From DASVUS01 sp036388675 (GTDB lineage: Bacteria; Armatimonadota; Abditibacteriia; Abditibacteriales; Abditibacteriaceae), in the NCBI GenBank assembly GCA_036388675.1, contig DASVRI010000010.1, positions 1 through 64,000 on the forward strand: a stretch of DNA of 64,000 nt, in the 5' to 3' direction. A model generated the notes under the pieces. The model had not been told where the DNA came from and searched no databases. It was given only the letters and a program-made list of their open reading frames with translations. The translations under genes and the position numbers were made by a program. Below are positions 42,504 through 50,075 of this stretch, one piece after another (the first letter of the stretch is position 1; every line of letters begins with the position of its first letter).

Positions 42504-44096
42504 ATGAATATTGTGGAAGTGTTGCGCGCACAAGCCTGTCACCGACCTAACGAGATCGCCATCCGCGATACATTTCAGGGCCATAAGCGCGACTGGTCTT
42601 TTGCACAATTAGAAGACGCTTCGGCTCGCACCGCTTCGCTGTTGCGATCCAAGGGCTTGAAAGCCGGAGATCACACTTTAGTGTTCGTGCCCATGTCCGC
42701 CGAATTATACATCGCACTAACAGCCGTTTTTCGGTTGGGCCTAGTCGCAACATTTCTTGACCCATCCGCCGGACGCGATCACATCTCCGATTGCTGCAAT
42801 CGTGTTATGCCGCAAGCGTTTATAGGCATTGCACGGGCTCATCTGTTACGTTTGGTGTCGCCGGCGTTGCGTCGCATACCACATCATTTCTGCACCGACT
42901 TACCTATTCCTGCGGCAAATCCACTGCAACGAGCAATGCGTTTAGAACCCGACAGCGAAATCACGCCCTGTGATGCGCAGACACCCGCTCTGCTCACGTT
43001 CACCAGCGGCAGCACTGGCGGCGCTAAAGCGTTGGTAAGGACTCATGGTTTTCTTTTGCAACAGCACCGAGTACTCGAAAAGAACTTGAAACTGCAAGCC
43101 GGTGACAGCGAGTTAAGCACTTTGCCAATTTTCGTGCTGGCGAATCTGGCGTCCGGCGTCACGAGCATCATTCCTGACGCCGACTTGCGCCGTCCCGGCT
43201 CCATTGATGCCGCAAAGATAATTCCGCAGATCAACCTGCACTCGCCCACGCGTGCTGCCGCATCACCCGCCTTCTTCGAACGAGTGTGCGATTACTGCGA
43301 AAAACACAAGGTAACACTTCCTTCTTTGAAAGCTGTTTACACGGGAGGCGCGCCGGTTCTGCCCGGCTTGATGCACCGCTTGCAAAACGTCGCGCCGCAA
43401 GCCGAAATTGTCGCAGTTTACGGTTCAACAGAAGCCGAGCCGATTGCGCATCTGTCACTCGAAGAAATTGCGCTAGAAGACCATGTCGCAATGCGCAACG
43501 GCAAGGGACTGTTGGCCGGCGTTCCCGTAGCGGAGATTCAACTGCATATCATGCCCGACAGATGGGGCACACAATCAGGGCCTTTTACAAAAGAGGAGTT
43601 CAACGGACTATCAATGCCGGTCAATGCAACGGGTGAAATCGTGGTCAGTGGAGCGCATGTCGTGCAAGGCTACTTGCACGGGCAGCACGAAGAAGAAACG
43701 AAGTTCCACGTCGATGACACGGTGTGGCATCGCACCGGTGATGCCGGCTATCTTGATGAGCGTGGCAGGCTGTGGCTGGTTGGTCGTTGCGCGGCGCGCC
43801 TGCAAGATGCTGGTGGCATCATCTATCCGTTTCAAGTCGAATGTGCAGCACAAGAGTTCGCGTTTGTGCGACGCGCGGCATTTGTATCTCACCGCAGTAA
43901 ACGTGTTCTCGTAGTAGAGCCGGTCATGACGCGTGCAAAAATCAACTGCACAGAATTGAAAGAAACACTGTCGTGGGCGCGCATCGACAGGGTCGTGGTT
44001 GTTAAAAGCCTGCCAATGGACAAGCGTCACAACGCCAAGATCGAGTACTCAGCTTTAGCGAAACTGCTTGATGCGCGCAGCAAAGGTCTAAGCTGA
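42504..44096 (+). CDS. AMP-forming acyl-CoA synthetase/ligase (ANL superfamily)
   Basis: A 530-residue adenylate-forming enzyme. The P-loop is LTFTSGSTGGAKALV (about 163-177), A5 is VYGSTEAEP, and A7/A8 is HRTGDAGYLDERGRLWLVGR. The closing lysine of motif A10 is in MDKRHNAKIEY. It activates a carboxylic acid as acyl-AMP and probably forms a CoA thioester; the sequence resembles the OleC/long-chain fatty acid group more than amino acid adenylation domains. It closes the operon. GAGTACTC copies lie at 43069, at 44043 and across its stop codon (44095). Confidence 0.9.
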   Translation: MNIVEVLRAQACHRPNEIAIRDTFQGHKRDWSFAQLEDASARTASLLRSKGLKAGDHTLVFVPMSAELYIALTAVFRLGLVATFLDPSAGRDHISDCCNRVMPQAFIGIARAHLLRLVSPALRRIPHHFCTDLPIPAANPLQRAMRLEPDSEITPCDAQTPALLTFTSGSTGGAKALVRTHGFLLQQHRVLEKNLKLQAGDSELSTLPIFVLANLASGVTSIIPDADLRRPGSIDAAKIIPQINLHSPTRAAASPAFFERVCDYCEKHKVTLPSLKAVYTGGAPVLPGLMHRLQNVAPQAEIVAVYGSTEAEPIAHLSLEEIALEDHVAMRNGKGLLAGVPVAEIQLHIMPDRWGTQSGPFTKEEFNGLSMPVNATGEIVVSGAHVVQGYLHGQHEEETKFHVDDTVWHRTGDAGYLDERGRLWLVGRCAARLQDAGGIIYPFQVECAAQEFAFVRRAAFVSHRSKRVLVVEPVMTRAKINCTELKETLSWARIDRVVVVKSLPMDKRHNAKIEYSALAKLLDARSKGLS

Positions 44097-44113
44097 GTAC
44101 TCGTAAGGTGAAG

Positions 44114-44983
44114 TTACTTTTCCAGGTTAGTGCGGAAGAACGTGAGCGTGCGTTGCCAGGCGTCTTTAGCCGCTTCAGCGTTGTAGCGCTCGCCGGTGTC
44201 GTTGAAGAAAGCATGTCCCGCGCCGGGATAAATCTTGTACTCGAACGGCTTACCGGCGGCCTTCATCGCCTCGGCCACTTCGGGCACATGCGACGTGATG
44301 CGCTCATCAGTTTCGCCGTAGATGCCCAGCACCGGGCAACGCACCTGCGCCAATTTCTCAAGCGGCGGGGCGCTGCCATAAAACACAACGGCGGCTTTCA
44401 ACAACTCACTTTCGGTCGCGAGAGTAAATGAACGCGCACCACCCCAACAAAAACCAATTGAGCCGAGTTGACCGCTTTTTACTCTCGGATGCCCGTTGAG
44501 ATAAACCAGTCCGGCTTTCAGGTCGGCGATGGCATCTTCGGCAGATAAAGACGTGATGGCTGCGCGGGCCTCGTCGGGTGACGCCATCGAGCCGGTGCCG
44601 CCTTTACGCGACAGGGCATCGGGTGCCAGGGCCACAAAACCCGCAGCGGCAAAGCGCCGCGCCACATCACGCGTGTGGTCGTTCAGGCCACGATTTTCGT
44701 GAATCACAATTACAGCCGGATGCTTGCCGTCACCCTGCGGAGTACTCAGGTAGCCGCTTACGTTCACGTCGGCTGTGCTGGGATAACTGATGGTTTCTGA
44801 GGCAACTTTAATCTGCTGCGACTCGATGGGAGAAATAAGCGTATCGGCCACACCGCTCGATTCCAGCAACAAATGCGCGGCGGCCATGCTGCCCGTGATG
44901 GTAATCAGACGCGACATGAAGGTGCGACGGCTGAGAGCACCGCCACGATACTCCTCGACAAGGGTTTCCATTTTTTCACTCAT
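44114..44983 (-). CDS. Dienelactone hydrolase family protein, probably Tat-exported
   Basis: A 289-residue alpha/beta hydrolase. The nucleophile cysteine lies in GSIGFCWGGARSF (about 170-182), with aspartate in GIYGETDERI and histidine in PGAGHAFFND, the Cys-His-Asp triad of dienelactone hydrolases. The N-terminus has LSRRTFMSRLITITGSMAAAHLLL, a twin-arginine signal, so export in folded form is likely. The substrate is uncertain. It converges on the preceding operon, with 17 bp between the stops. Confidence 0.88.
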   Translation of the reverse strand: MSEKMETLVEEYRGGALSRRTFMSRLITITGSMAAAHLLLESSGVADTLISPIESQQIKVASETISYPSTADVNVSGYLSTPQGDGKHPAVIVIHENRGLNDHTRDVARRFAAAGFVALAPDALSRKGGTGSMASPDEARAAITSLSAEDAIADLKAGLVYLNGHPRVKSGQLGSIGFCWGGARSFTLATESELLKAAVVFYGSAPPLEKLAQVRCPVLGIYGETDERITSHVPEVAEAMKAAGKPFEYKIYPGAGHAFFNDTGERYNAEAAKDAWQRTLTFFRTNLEK

Positions 44984-45060
44984 GACTCTTTGCTCCTGGG
45001 TGAGAACACCTGGTAATACTTGTGATTATACCGTTGACGAGAAGCTTGCAGAACAAAGCT

Positions 45061-45822
45061 TTAGCGCGCACGCACCGAACTCATGCCGCCGTCCACGTTG
45101 AGAATTTGGCCTGTTACCCAGCTCTGCTGGCGGTCGAGCAACCAGACAATCGCCGAGGCCACATCCGCCGCCTCACCGATGCGCCCCAGAGGATGCATTG
45201 CCGTGGAGGCTTTGAGCATCATCGGGTTTTCCGTCAGCAATTCCGTGAGTGGTGTTCGCACTAGACCGGGCGCCACCGCGTTGACGCGAATTCCCTGCCT
45301 TGCATAAGTGGCCGCTGCCGAGAGCACCAGCCCGTTAATGCCGGCTTTGGCTGCAGCAATCGCGTCGTGGTTAGCCAAGCCCAGACCGGCTGCCACCGAT
45401 GACATCAAAACAATCGAGCCACCGGTTTGGGACATTTCGCGCGCGGCGGCACGCAGCGTCGCAAACGCCGAAGTCAGGTTGGTGGCGATGGTGGAATCCC
45501 ATTCCGCATCGGTCGTGCAATGCGCCGGCTTGAGCAGAATCGAGCCGACACAGTTCACCACGCCATCAATGCGCCCCTGAAACTCAACGGCACGATCAAA
45601 GAAATTATCAACCTTTTCCGAATCTGTTGCATCCACAGCGATAGCGTAAGCACCCAGTTCGCGCGCCAGCGACTTCAAGCGATCTTCGCTGCGCGCACCA
45701 ATCACCAGATTAGCGCCCTGTGCGCTCAAACGGCGGCACACCTCCGAGCCGATGCCGCCTGTAGCACCCAGCACCAGGATAACCGCTGGTTCATCATTGT
45801 CGGAAGAAAATATGTTGTTCAT
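45061..45822 (-). CDS. SDR family oxidoreductase
   Basis: A 253-residue classical SDR with VLGATGGIGSEVCRRL as coenzyme loop (about 15-30), the catalytic serine in GGSIVLMSSVAAG and the tyrosine-lysine pair replaced: the expected YxxxK reads HDAIAAAKAG, so the tyrosine is histidine. The lysine is kept. The C-terminus has VNAVAPGLVRTPL and LNVDGGMSSVRA. The lost tyrosine makes its activity uncertain. It follows the fasciclin gene on the same strand, separated by a hairpin (45841-45887). The start used is the first ATG after that hairpin. Confidence 0.85.
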   Translation of the reverse strand: MNNIFSSDNDEPAVILVLGATGGIGSEVCRRLSAQGANLVIGARSEDRLKSLARELGAYAIAVDATDSEKVDNFFDRAVEFQGRIDGVVNCVGSILLKPAHCTTDAEWDSTIATNLTSAFATLRAAAREMSQTGGSIVLMSSVAAGLGLANHDAIAAAKAGINGLVLSAAATYARQGIRVNAVAPGLVRTPLTELLTENPMMLKASTAMHPLGRIGEAADVASAIVWLLDRQQSWVTGQILNVDGGMSSVRAR

Positions 45823-45840
45823 CAGAATTCCGGAGAGGAG

Positions 45841-45887
45841 CGGAAGCGGTGCGTCCGGCAGTGGTATTGCGGGAGGCACCGCTTCCG
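45841..45887 (-). terminator. Hairpin between fasciclin and SDR genes
   Basis: CGGAAGCGGTGC (45841-45852) pairs with GCACCGCTTCCG (45876-45887) around a 23-base loop. It has no U-tract on the minus strand, so it may act as an attenuator or RNA stabiliser rather than a full terminator. Confidence 0.55.
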
Positions 45888-45911
45888 GGGGAAAAGGGGA
45901 AGGAGGGGAAC

Positions 45912-46436
45912 TTACATTGGCGGCATCAGGACAGAATCGATGACGTGGATGACGCCGTTGCTGGTCTTAATATCGGTCTTGACAATCGTCGCATTGCCGA
46001 TGGCGGGCTTGCCGTTACGCATCTGGATGTACAGCGGCTTCTTGTTGACCGGGAACACATACGAAGTCTTCACAACCTGCGAAGCAGTTAAACGGCCCGG
46101 CACAACATGGTAGGTCAAAATAGCCGTCAACTTGGCTTTGTCATTCAGCAACGCTTGCACGGTGCCTTTGGGCAACTTGGCGAAAGCCGCATCGGTCGGC
46201 GCAAAAACCGTAAATGGTCCTTTTCCTTTCAACGTCTGGGCCAAGCCTGCTGCCTGTACCGCTTTCACCAGCGTCTTGAACTGCCCGGATTTCACTGCCG
46301 TGTCCACAATGTCATCTTTGGGAGTCATATGCGTGGCAGCCTGCGACTGCACCCACGCTGTCGAACTCAGCCCAACGACGGCTACTCCAGCCAACACTTT
46401 GCGCACCGTCGTCTTCTTTACATTCATCGTCTGCAT
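45912..46436 (-). CDS. Secreted fasciclin (FAS1) domain protein
   Basis: A 174-residue exported protein: signal peptide about 1-33 (LAGVAVVGLSSTAWVQSQA) and a single FAS1 domain with FTVFAPTDAAFAKLPKGTVQALL (the H1 box), LTYHVVPGRL and GVIHVIDSVLMPP (the H2 box). Such proteins mediate adhesion or surface protection. It is transcribed divergently from a CarH-type photoreceptor regulator, and three 11-bp operator repeats lie on its own promoter, so light and vitamin B12 very probably control it. Confidence 0.92.
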   Translation of the reverse strand: MQTMNVKKTTVRKVLAGVAVVGLSSTAWVQSQAATHMTPKDDIVDTAVKSGQFKTLVKAVQAAGLAQTLKGKGPFTVFAPTDAAFAKLPKGTVQALLNDKAKLTAILTYHVVPGRLTASQVVKTSYVFPVNKKPLYIQMRNGKPAIGNATIVKTDIKTSNGVIHVIDSVLMPPM

Positions 46437-46524
46437 GTGAATCTCCTTTGCATCGCGACCTCCGCGTTGCAGCCCGACATAGCATCACCGCTTCAAGGGT
46501 TCGAAACGGCCTTGTGCTCCATTT

Positions 46525-46560
46525 TATAGACTTGTCTATTGTTTGTCAAGCATTTGTCTA
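46525..46560 (-). promoter_or_regulatory. Fasciclin promoter with three 11-bp CarH-type operator repeats
   Basis: On the minus strand TTGACA (46542-46547) and TAAAAT (about 46519-46524) stand 17 bp apart. On the plus strand TTGTC recurs at 46532, 46543 and 46554, exactly 11 bp apart, so the minus strand carries (A/T)GACA direct repeats that cover the -35 box. Three tandem 11-bp repeats across the -35 is the operator layout known for CarH of Thermus thermophilus. Confidence 0.7.
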
Positions 46561-46635
46561 ATTACTTTATTTGCTTTTATGGTGTAACATTCGCCCGTGT
46601 TCCGAGTACTAATGGTGAGCGCAGGATTTACTTGC

Positions 46636-46664
46636 TTGACAAAATCTAGACAGGCTTCTATACC
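46636..46664 (+). promoter_or_regulatory. carH promoter with two 11-bp operator repeats
   Basis: TTGACA (46636-46641) is followed after 17 bp by TATACC (46659-46664). TAGACA starts 11 bp after TTGACA, giving the same repeat and relative placement as on the fasciclin side. The gene start lies so close that the messenger would be nearly leaderless. Confidence 0.65.
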
Positions 46665-46673
46665 ATGTTCACT

Positions 46674-47663
46674 ATGCAGGCAGATCAAGGCTATTCGATG
46701 AGGGTTGTAGCGCGACGCACCGGCCTTTCGCCGCATGTGATTCGCGTGTGGGAGCGACGCTACGGCGCGGTCACGCCGGGCCGCACGCCGACCGGGCATC
46801 GCACTTATACGGACGCGGACATCGAGCGTTTGCAGCTACTGCGCGATGCCACACAGGCCGGACACAGCATCAGTCGCATTACGCATCTGTCCAATGAGGA
46901 GTTAAGAAAACTCTCAACAGCCGACGAGACTGCACGCCCTGATAACTACAGCAAACGCGCAGCGAAGAATGCGGCACCAGGCGTCGTTAAGGAGCCTGCA
47001 CGCAGCTTTCTGGAAAGCAGACCGGAAGTGCACCTGAAGCGATGTTTATCGGCAGTGGGAGAACTGGATGCACCGGCCCTGGAAGCGGCGCTCGCTCAAT
47101 CGTTGGTCGCTTTGGGCCAGCGCCTCATGATGGATGAGGTCGTCGCGCCGTTGATGCAGCAGGTTGGCGACGCGTGGCGGCACGGAACGCTGCGCATTGT
47201 GCATGAACACCTGGCTTCAGCGATTGTGCGCACGTTTCTGGGACAAATCGCGCAGAAGCAGACACAAGACCCGACCGCGCCTGTGGTTGTTGTTACAACG
47301 CCGCCGGGACAAGTACACGAAATTGGCGCCATGATGGCGGCGGCCACAGCCACTTCCGAAGGCTGGCGCGTGGTCTATTTAGGCGCTAATCTACCCGTTG
47401 AGGAGATAGCTGCCGCCGTACTGCACAGCAACGCGCGAGTGCTTGCCTTAAGCATGGTCTATCCGATGGATGACGCACATCTGCACGATGATCTGCGCAG
47501 GCTCAGTCGCTTTCTGCCGCCCCATGTGATCCTTGTCGCCGGCGGACGCGCCATTGAGCAGTATGCAAGCGTGCTCAAAGACATCGGTGCTATTGCGGTG
47601 CACAGCCTCATGGATCTGCGCGTCGAATTGGAGCAACTGCGCAAGAATGAAGTTCGTTCATGA
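46674..47663 (+). CDS. carH: MerR-type regulator with cobalamin-binding domain (CarH/LitR photoreceptor)
   Basis: About 329 residues. An N-terminal MerR helix-turn-helix (VVARRTGLSPHVIRVWERRYG), a four-helix cap (about 120-190) and a Rossmann B12-binding domain (about 200-325). The residues used for light sensing are kept: W-x9-EH (WRHGTLRIVHEH) and the cobalt-ligand histidine in QVHEIG, 36 residues after the EH. Known CarH proteins bind adenosylcobalamin, sit as tetramers on DNA in the dark and fall apart in light. The ATG at 46665 lies against the -10 box, so 46674 or 46698 is the likelier start. It is divergent from a fasciclin gene rather than carotenoid genes. Confidence 0.88.
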   Translation: MQADQGYSMRVVARRTGLSPHVIRVWERRYGAVTPGRTPTGHRTYTDADIERLQLLRDATQAGHSISRITHLSNEELRKLSTADETARPDNYSKRAAKNAAPGVVKEPARSFLESRPEVHLKRCLSAVGELDAPALEAALAQSLVALGQRLMMDEVVAPLMQQVGDAWRHGTLRIVHEHLASAIVRTFLGQIAQKQTQDPTAPVVVVTTPPGQVHEIGAMMAAATATSEGWRVVYLGANLPVEEIAAAVLHSNARVLALSMVYPMDDAHLHDDLRRLSRFLPPHVILVAGGRAIEQYASVLKDIGAIAVHSLMDLRVELEQLRKNEVRS

Positions 47664-47681
47664 GTGAAGTTCGTTCATGAT
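47648..47681. repeat. 17-bp tandem duplication spanning the carH stop codon
   Basis: TGAAGTTCGTTCATGA followed by G or T is repeated at 47648-47664 and 47665-47681. The stop codon (47661-47663) is in the first unit. Confidence 0.88.
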
Positions 47682-47804
47682 TGAGCGGGTAGAAACCAGA
47701 ACGGTAAAACTTTTTACGAACGCGGAGCGTGAGCAAGGTGCCAGGGCTAAGTCCCCATCTTACAATGCGGTTTGTTATCGCTCTTGCCGTGCATCCGAAG
47801 CTAC

Positions 47805-48431
47805 ATGCAATACGCACCTGAATTTTTTACTCTGGCGTTGCTGCACCTGTTGGCCGTGATGAGTCCGGGGCCGGACTTTGCGCTGATTAGCCGCAATAGC
47901 CTGCTCTACTCGCGCCGCACCGGTGTCTATTCGGCCCTGGGCATTGCGCTCGGCATTCTGGTGCATGTGACCTATTCGCTGGTCGGCATCGGGCTGGTTA
48001 TTGCCAGGTCACCGCTGCTTTTTGCACTTATTCAGTACTCGGGAGCAGCCTATTTGCTGTACCTGGGCGTGAAGTCGTTTGCCTCTGCTGGGGTGGACGA
48101 GACACTCGGGACGGCGACGAGCTACGACCTCAGTGCGGCGGAAGCGGTGCGCAGCGGATTTTTCACGAATGCTCTGAATCCTAAAGCGAGCCTGTTCTTT
48201 CTGAGCGTGTTTTCTCAAGTCGTGAAGCCTTCTACGCCAACTGCGTTGAAGATTCTTTATGGCCTGGAGATGTCGTTCATCACGTTTTGGTGGTTTGCCA
48301 CTGTGGCTCTGGTGCTTTCACACTCATCGTTACGCAAGCGGTTCGCACAGGCGCAACCTCTGCTGGCAAAAGTCATGGGAGTCGTGCTGATTCTGCTCGG
48401 GCTGCGCGTGGCTTTTGCGCACGTGAGTTAA
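47805..48431 (+). CDS. LysE/RhtB family amino acid exporter
   Basis: About 208 residues with six membrane helices. The family signature MSPGPDFALISRNSLLYSRRTG lies at about 15-36, and FFTNALNPKASLFFLS at about 121-136. These proteins export amino acids or their analogues by proton antiport. The substrate is not predictable. The start ATG at 47805 gives the normal family N-terminus. It stands 141 bp after the regulator gene and may be a separate unit. Confidence 0.9.
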   Translation: MQYAPEFFTLALLHLLAVMSPGPDFALISRNSLLYSRRTGVYSALGIALGILVHVTYSLVGIGLVIARSPLLFALIQYSGAAYLLYLGVKSFASAGVDETLGTATSYDLSAAEAVRSGFFTNALNPKASLFFLSVFSQVVKPSTPTALKILYGLEMSFITFWWFATVALVLSHSSLRKRFAQAQPLLAKVMGVVLILLGLRVAFAHVS

Positions 48432-48446
48432 AGCCATGCGCGGGCT

Positions 48447-49088
48447 TTACTTTTGCTTTTCATTGGCCGGCAACATCGGTTCAAAGTTGGCCGGAACAAC
48501 GAGGTTCGGGGCGCGGCCCGGAAACAGATGAGCGCCTGCCTCGCGAAAGGCGAGCGTCACGAATTCGCCGCACGAGTACTCGTCCGGGCCGGAGCGATTA
48601 AGAGCCGGGAAGCGCAGATTAAAAAGCTGCTCCAGCGTGATGGCAACCGCATCGCTTTTGTCGTAGTCGGCACCCAGTTGTGCGCGTGCCCAGGCCAGTG
48701 CCGCGGCGCCTTTGCCGTCCGGCGCGGGAAGGACATCGAAATAACGGTCACCATCGGGCCCATAAAGGTCGCGGCAGATCACGCCGCGCGGACGCGCCTC
48801 CACCACATGATGATTTCCCGCGTAAATGCCGACGTGATAGTAAGGTGAGCGCGTCAGCCATGTGATGAGTCGATTCCACTTCATCGCGTTGCGAAACATC
48901 AAAATATCGCCCGGCTTAGCGTCACGCAGTTTATCGGCAATGGCGGCGCGCTCCTCCGGCGAAGCGCCCTTAGGCGACGAACCTTCGTCCTGAGAATCGA
49001 AATGCTGCGACTTCAAGTCTTGTGGATTGTTGTTTTCCGCGATGCCTTTATCTTCGGCGGGAGTTTGTGTGTGAGTCGATGCCGTCAT
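48447..49088 (-). CDS. YiiX/YaeF-type permuted papain-like (NlpC/P60 clan) hydrolase
   Basis: A 213-residue protein. The disordered, polar N-terminus (1-45) precedes a compact domain with KPGDILMFRNAMKWNRLITWLT, the catalytic histidine in SPYYHVGIYAGNHHVVEA, and the catalytic cysteine in DEYSCGEFVTLAFREAG. The circularly permuted order (His before Cys) is that of the YiiX/LRAT-like group, which cleaves amide or ester bonds in lipids or cell-wall peptides. The GAGTACTC at 48574 encodes the EYS directly before the active cysteine. The gene lies 18 bp after the alpha/beta hydrolase gene. Confidence 0.82.
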   Translation of the reverse strand: MTASTHTQTPAEDKGIAENNNPQDLKSQHFDSQDEGSSPKGASPEERAAIADKLRDAKPGDILMFRNAMKWNRLITWLTRSPYYHVGIYAGNHHVVEARPRGVICRDLYGPDGDRYFDVLPAPDGKGAAALAWARAQLGADYDKSDAVAITLEQLFNLRFPALNRSGPDEYSCGEFVTLAFREAGAHLFPGRAPNLVVPANFEPMLPANEKQK

Positions 49089-49106
49089 GGGAACGATGTG
49101 TCCTTT

Positions 49107-50015
49107 CTACACAGAGACAACTTCCCGAGTCTCTACCTGAGCGACCGCTGTCTGAGCGGCCGCTGCCCGAGGGGTATCTGTCTGTTGCAGCTCGTTGCTG
49201 CCTTTCATCAGTGCGCGCAGGGTTTCGACAACGGGCGGAATGTGCGCGGCGAAGCGCCCACGCCAGTGCGCATCGAAAGTCGCGACAGTGCGATAGCGCA
49301 AGTGAATGCGCTCACGATGCGCAACCGGCCCCAGACCTAGGCCGAGGGCACTGCTCGCGAGAATAATGCCGTCGTGCTCGTGATGGCCCAGAGCGTCCTC
49401 ATAGGTAATCGCGAAAAAGTGATAACGGTGGCGGTGCGCCATATCCACCGGATCACGATTAAGTCGAGCCAGCAAGTGGCTCCGCGGAGCAATGGAACGC
49501 GGCCCACGACTGGGAACCGGAATCCACGGCGCCGGCCCATAATGCGGCGAACAAATCGAGAGGAGAGCACGACAGGGAAAACCCAGTGCCACCATCTGTC
49601 GCGCCACCACACCGCCCATGCTGTTACCAATGAGAATGGCGTCGGAAAATTCGACCGCTTCACGTCGTAGCGCTGCTACGATGCGGCGCGCGCTCTCGTC
49701 GAATGTCGTCCACTGCGAATCGTAAGAAACGTCCCAGAAATGCCACGAGGCGGCTTCGGGCAGAGTGCGCACTGATGCCCATAAGTCGCGCGATTCAACA
49801 CCGCTCGAAGCCCAGCCATGCAAAACAATGCAGTGCCGGCCCACCTGAGTACTCGCATCGGCATCTTTGGCCAGATGCGGCACCGTGGCCTGGGCACGCA
49901 CCGGCATACGACGGCTCACGACATTTAGCAAAGTCAGGCCGTGGCGGCTCTTATCGACCCAGCCGCCGCGCACAAACACAGGAGCTTTGTTTTGGGCATC
50001 AGTTTTCTTGCGCAT
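49107..50015 (-). CDS. Alpha/beta hydrolase (lipase/PGAP1-like)
   Basis: A 302-residue hydrolase with the oxyanion-hole segment HCIVLHGWASSG (about 61-72), the nucleophile in LIGNSMGGVVARQM (about 126-139) and a late histidine probably in the DAHWRGRF stretch. A lipid ester or peptidoglycan-linked ester is a likely substrate, as this family and the following YiiX-like gene form a two-gene operon (18 bp apart). The C-terminus is alanine-rich and low in complexity. A GAGTACTC at 49847 encodes ASTQ. Confidence 0.8.
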   Translation of the reverse strand: MRKKTDAQNKAPVFVRGGWVDKSRHGLTLLNVVSRRMPVRAQATVPHLAKDADASTQVGRHCIVLHGWASSGVESRDLWASVRTLPEAASWHFWDVSYDSQWTTFDESARRIVAALRREAVEFSDAILIGNSMGGVVARQMVALGFPCRALLSICSPHYGPAPWIPVPSRGPRSIAPRSHLLARLNRDPVDMAHRHRYHFFAITYEDALGHHEHDGIILASSALGLGLGPVAHRERIHLRYRTVATFDAHWRGRFAAHIPPVVETLRALMKGSNELQQTDTPRAAAAQTAVAQVETREVVSV

Positions 50016-50075
50016 GGTTCAGCGCGAGTAGTGCATTTTTGTGACCGACACGCCGATTGTTGGTCAAACGAGTAC

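Noticed and set aside
46665..46667. ATG at 46665 as start of the CarH-like gene
   Set aside because: It lies directly against the -10 box of the predicted promoter and would not be in the transcript; the next ATG codons are likelier.
47716..47762. Possible fourth fragment of the cloverleaf repeat (ACGAACGCGGAGCGTGAGC)
   Set aside because: Only about 19 bases resemble the arm and first hairpin, and the pairing strand is missing; too weak to list as a copy.
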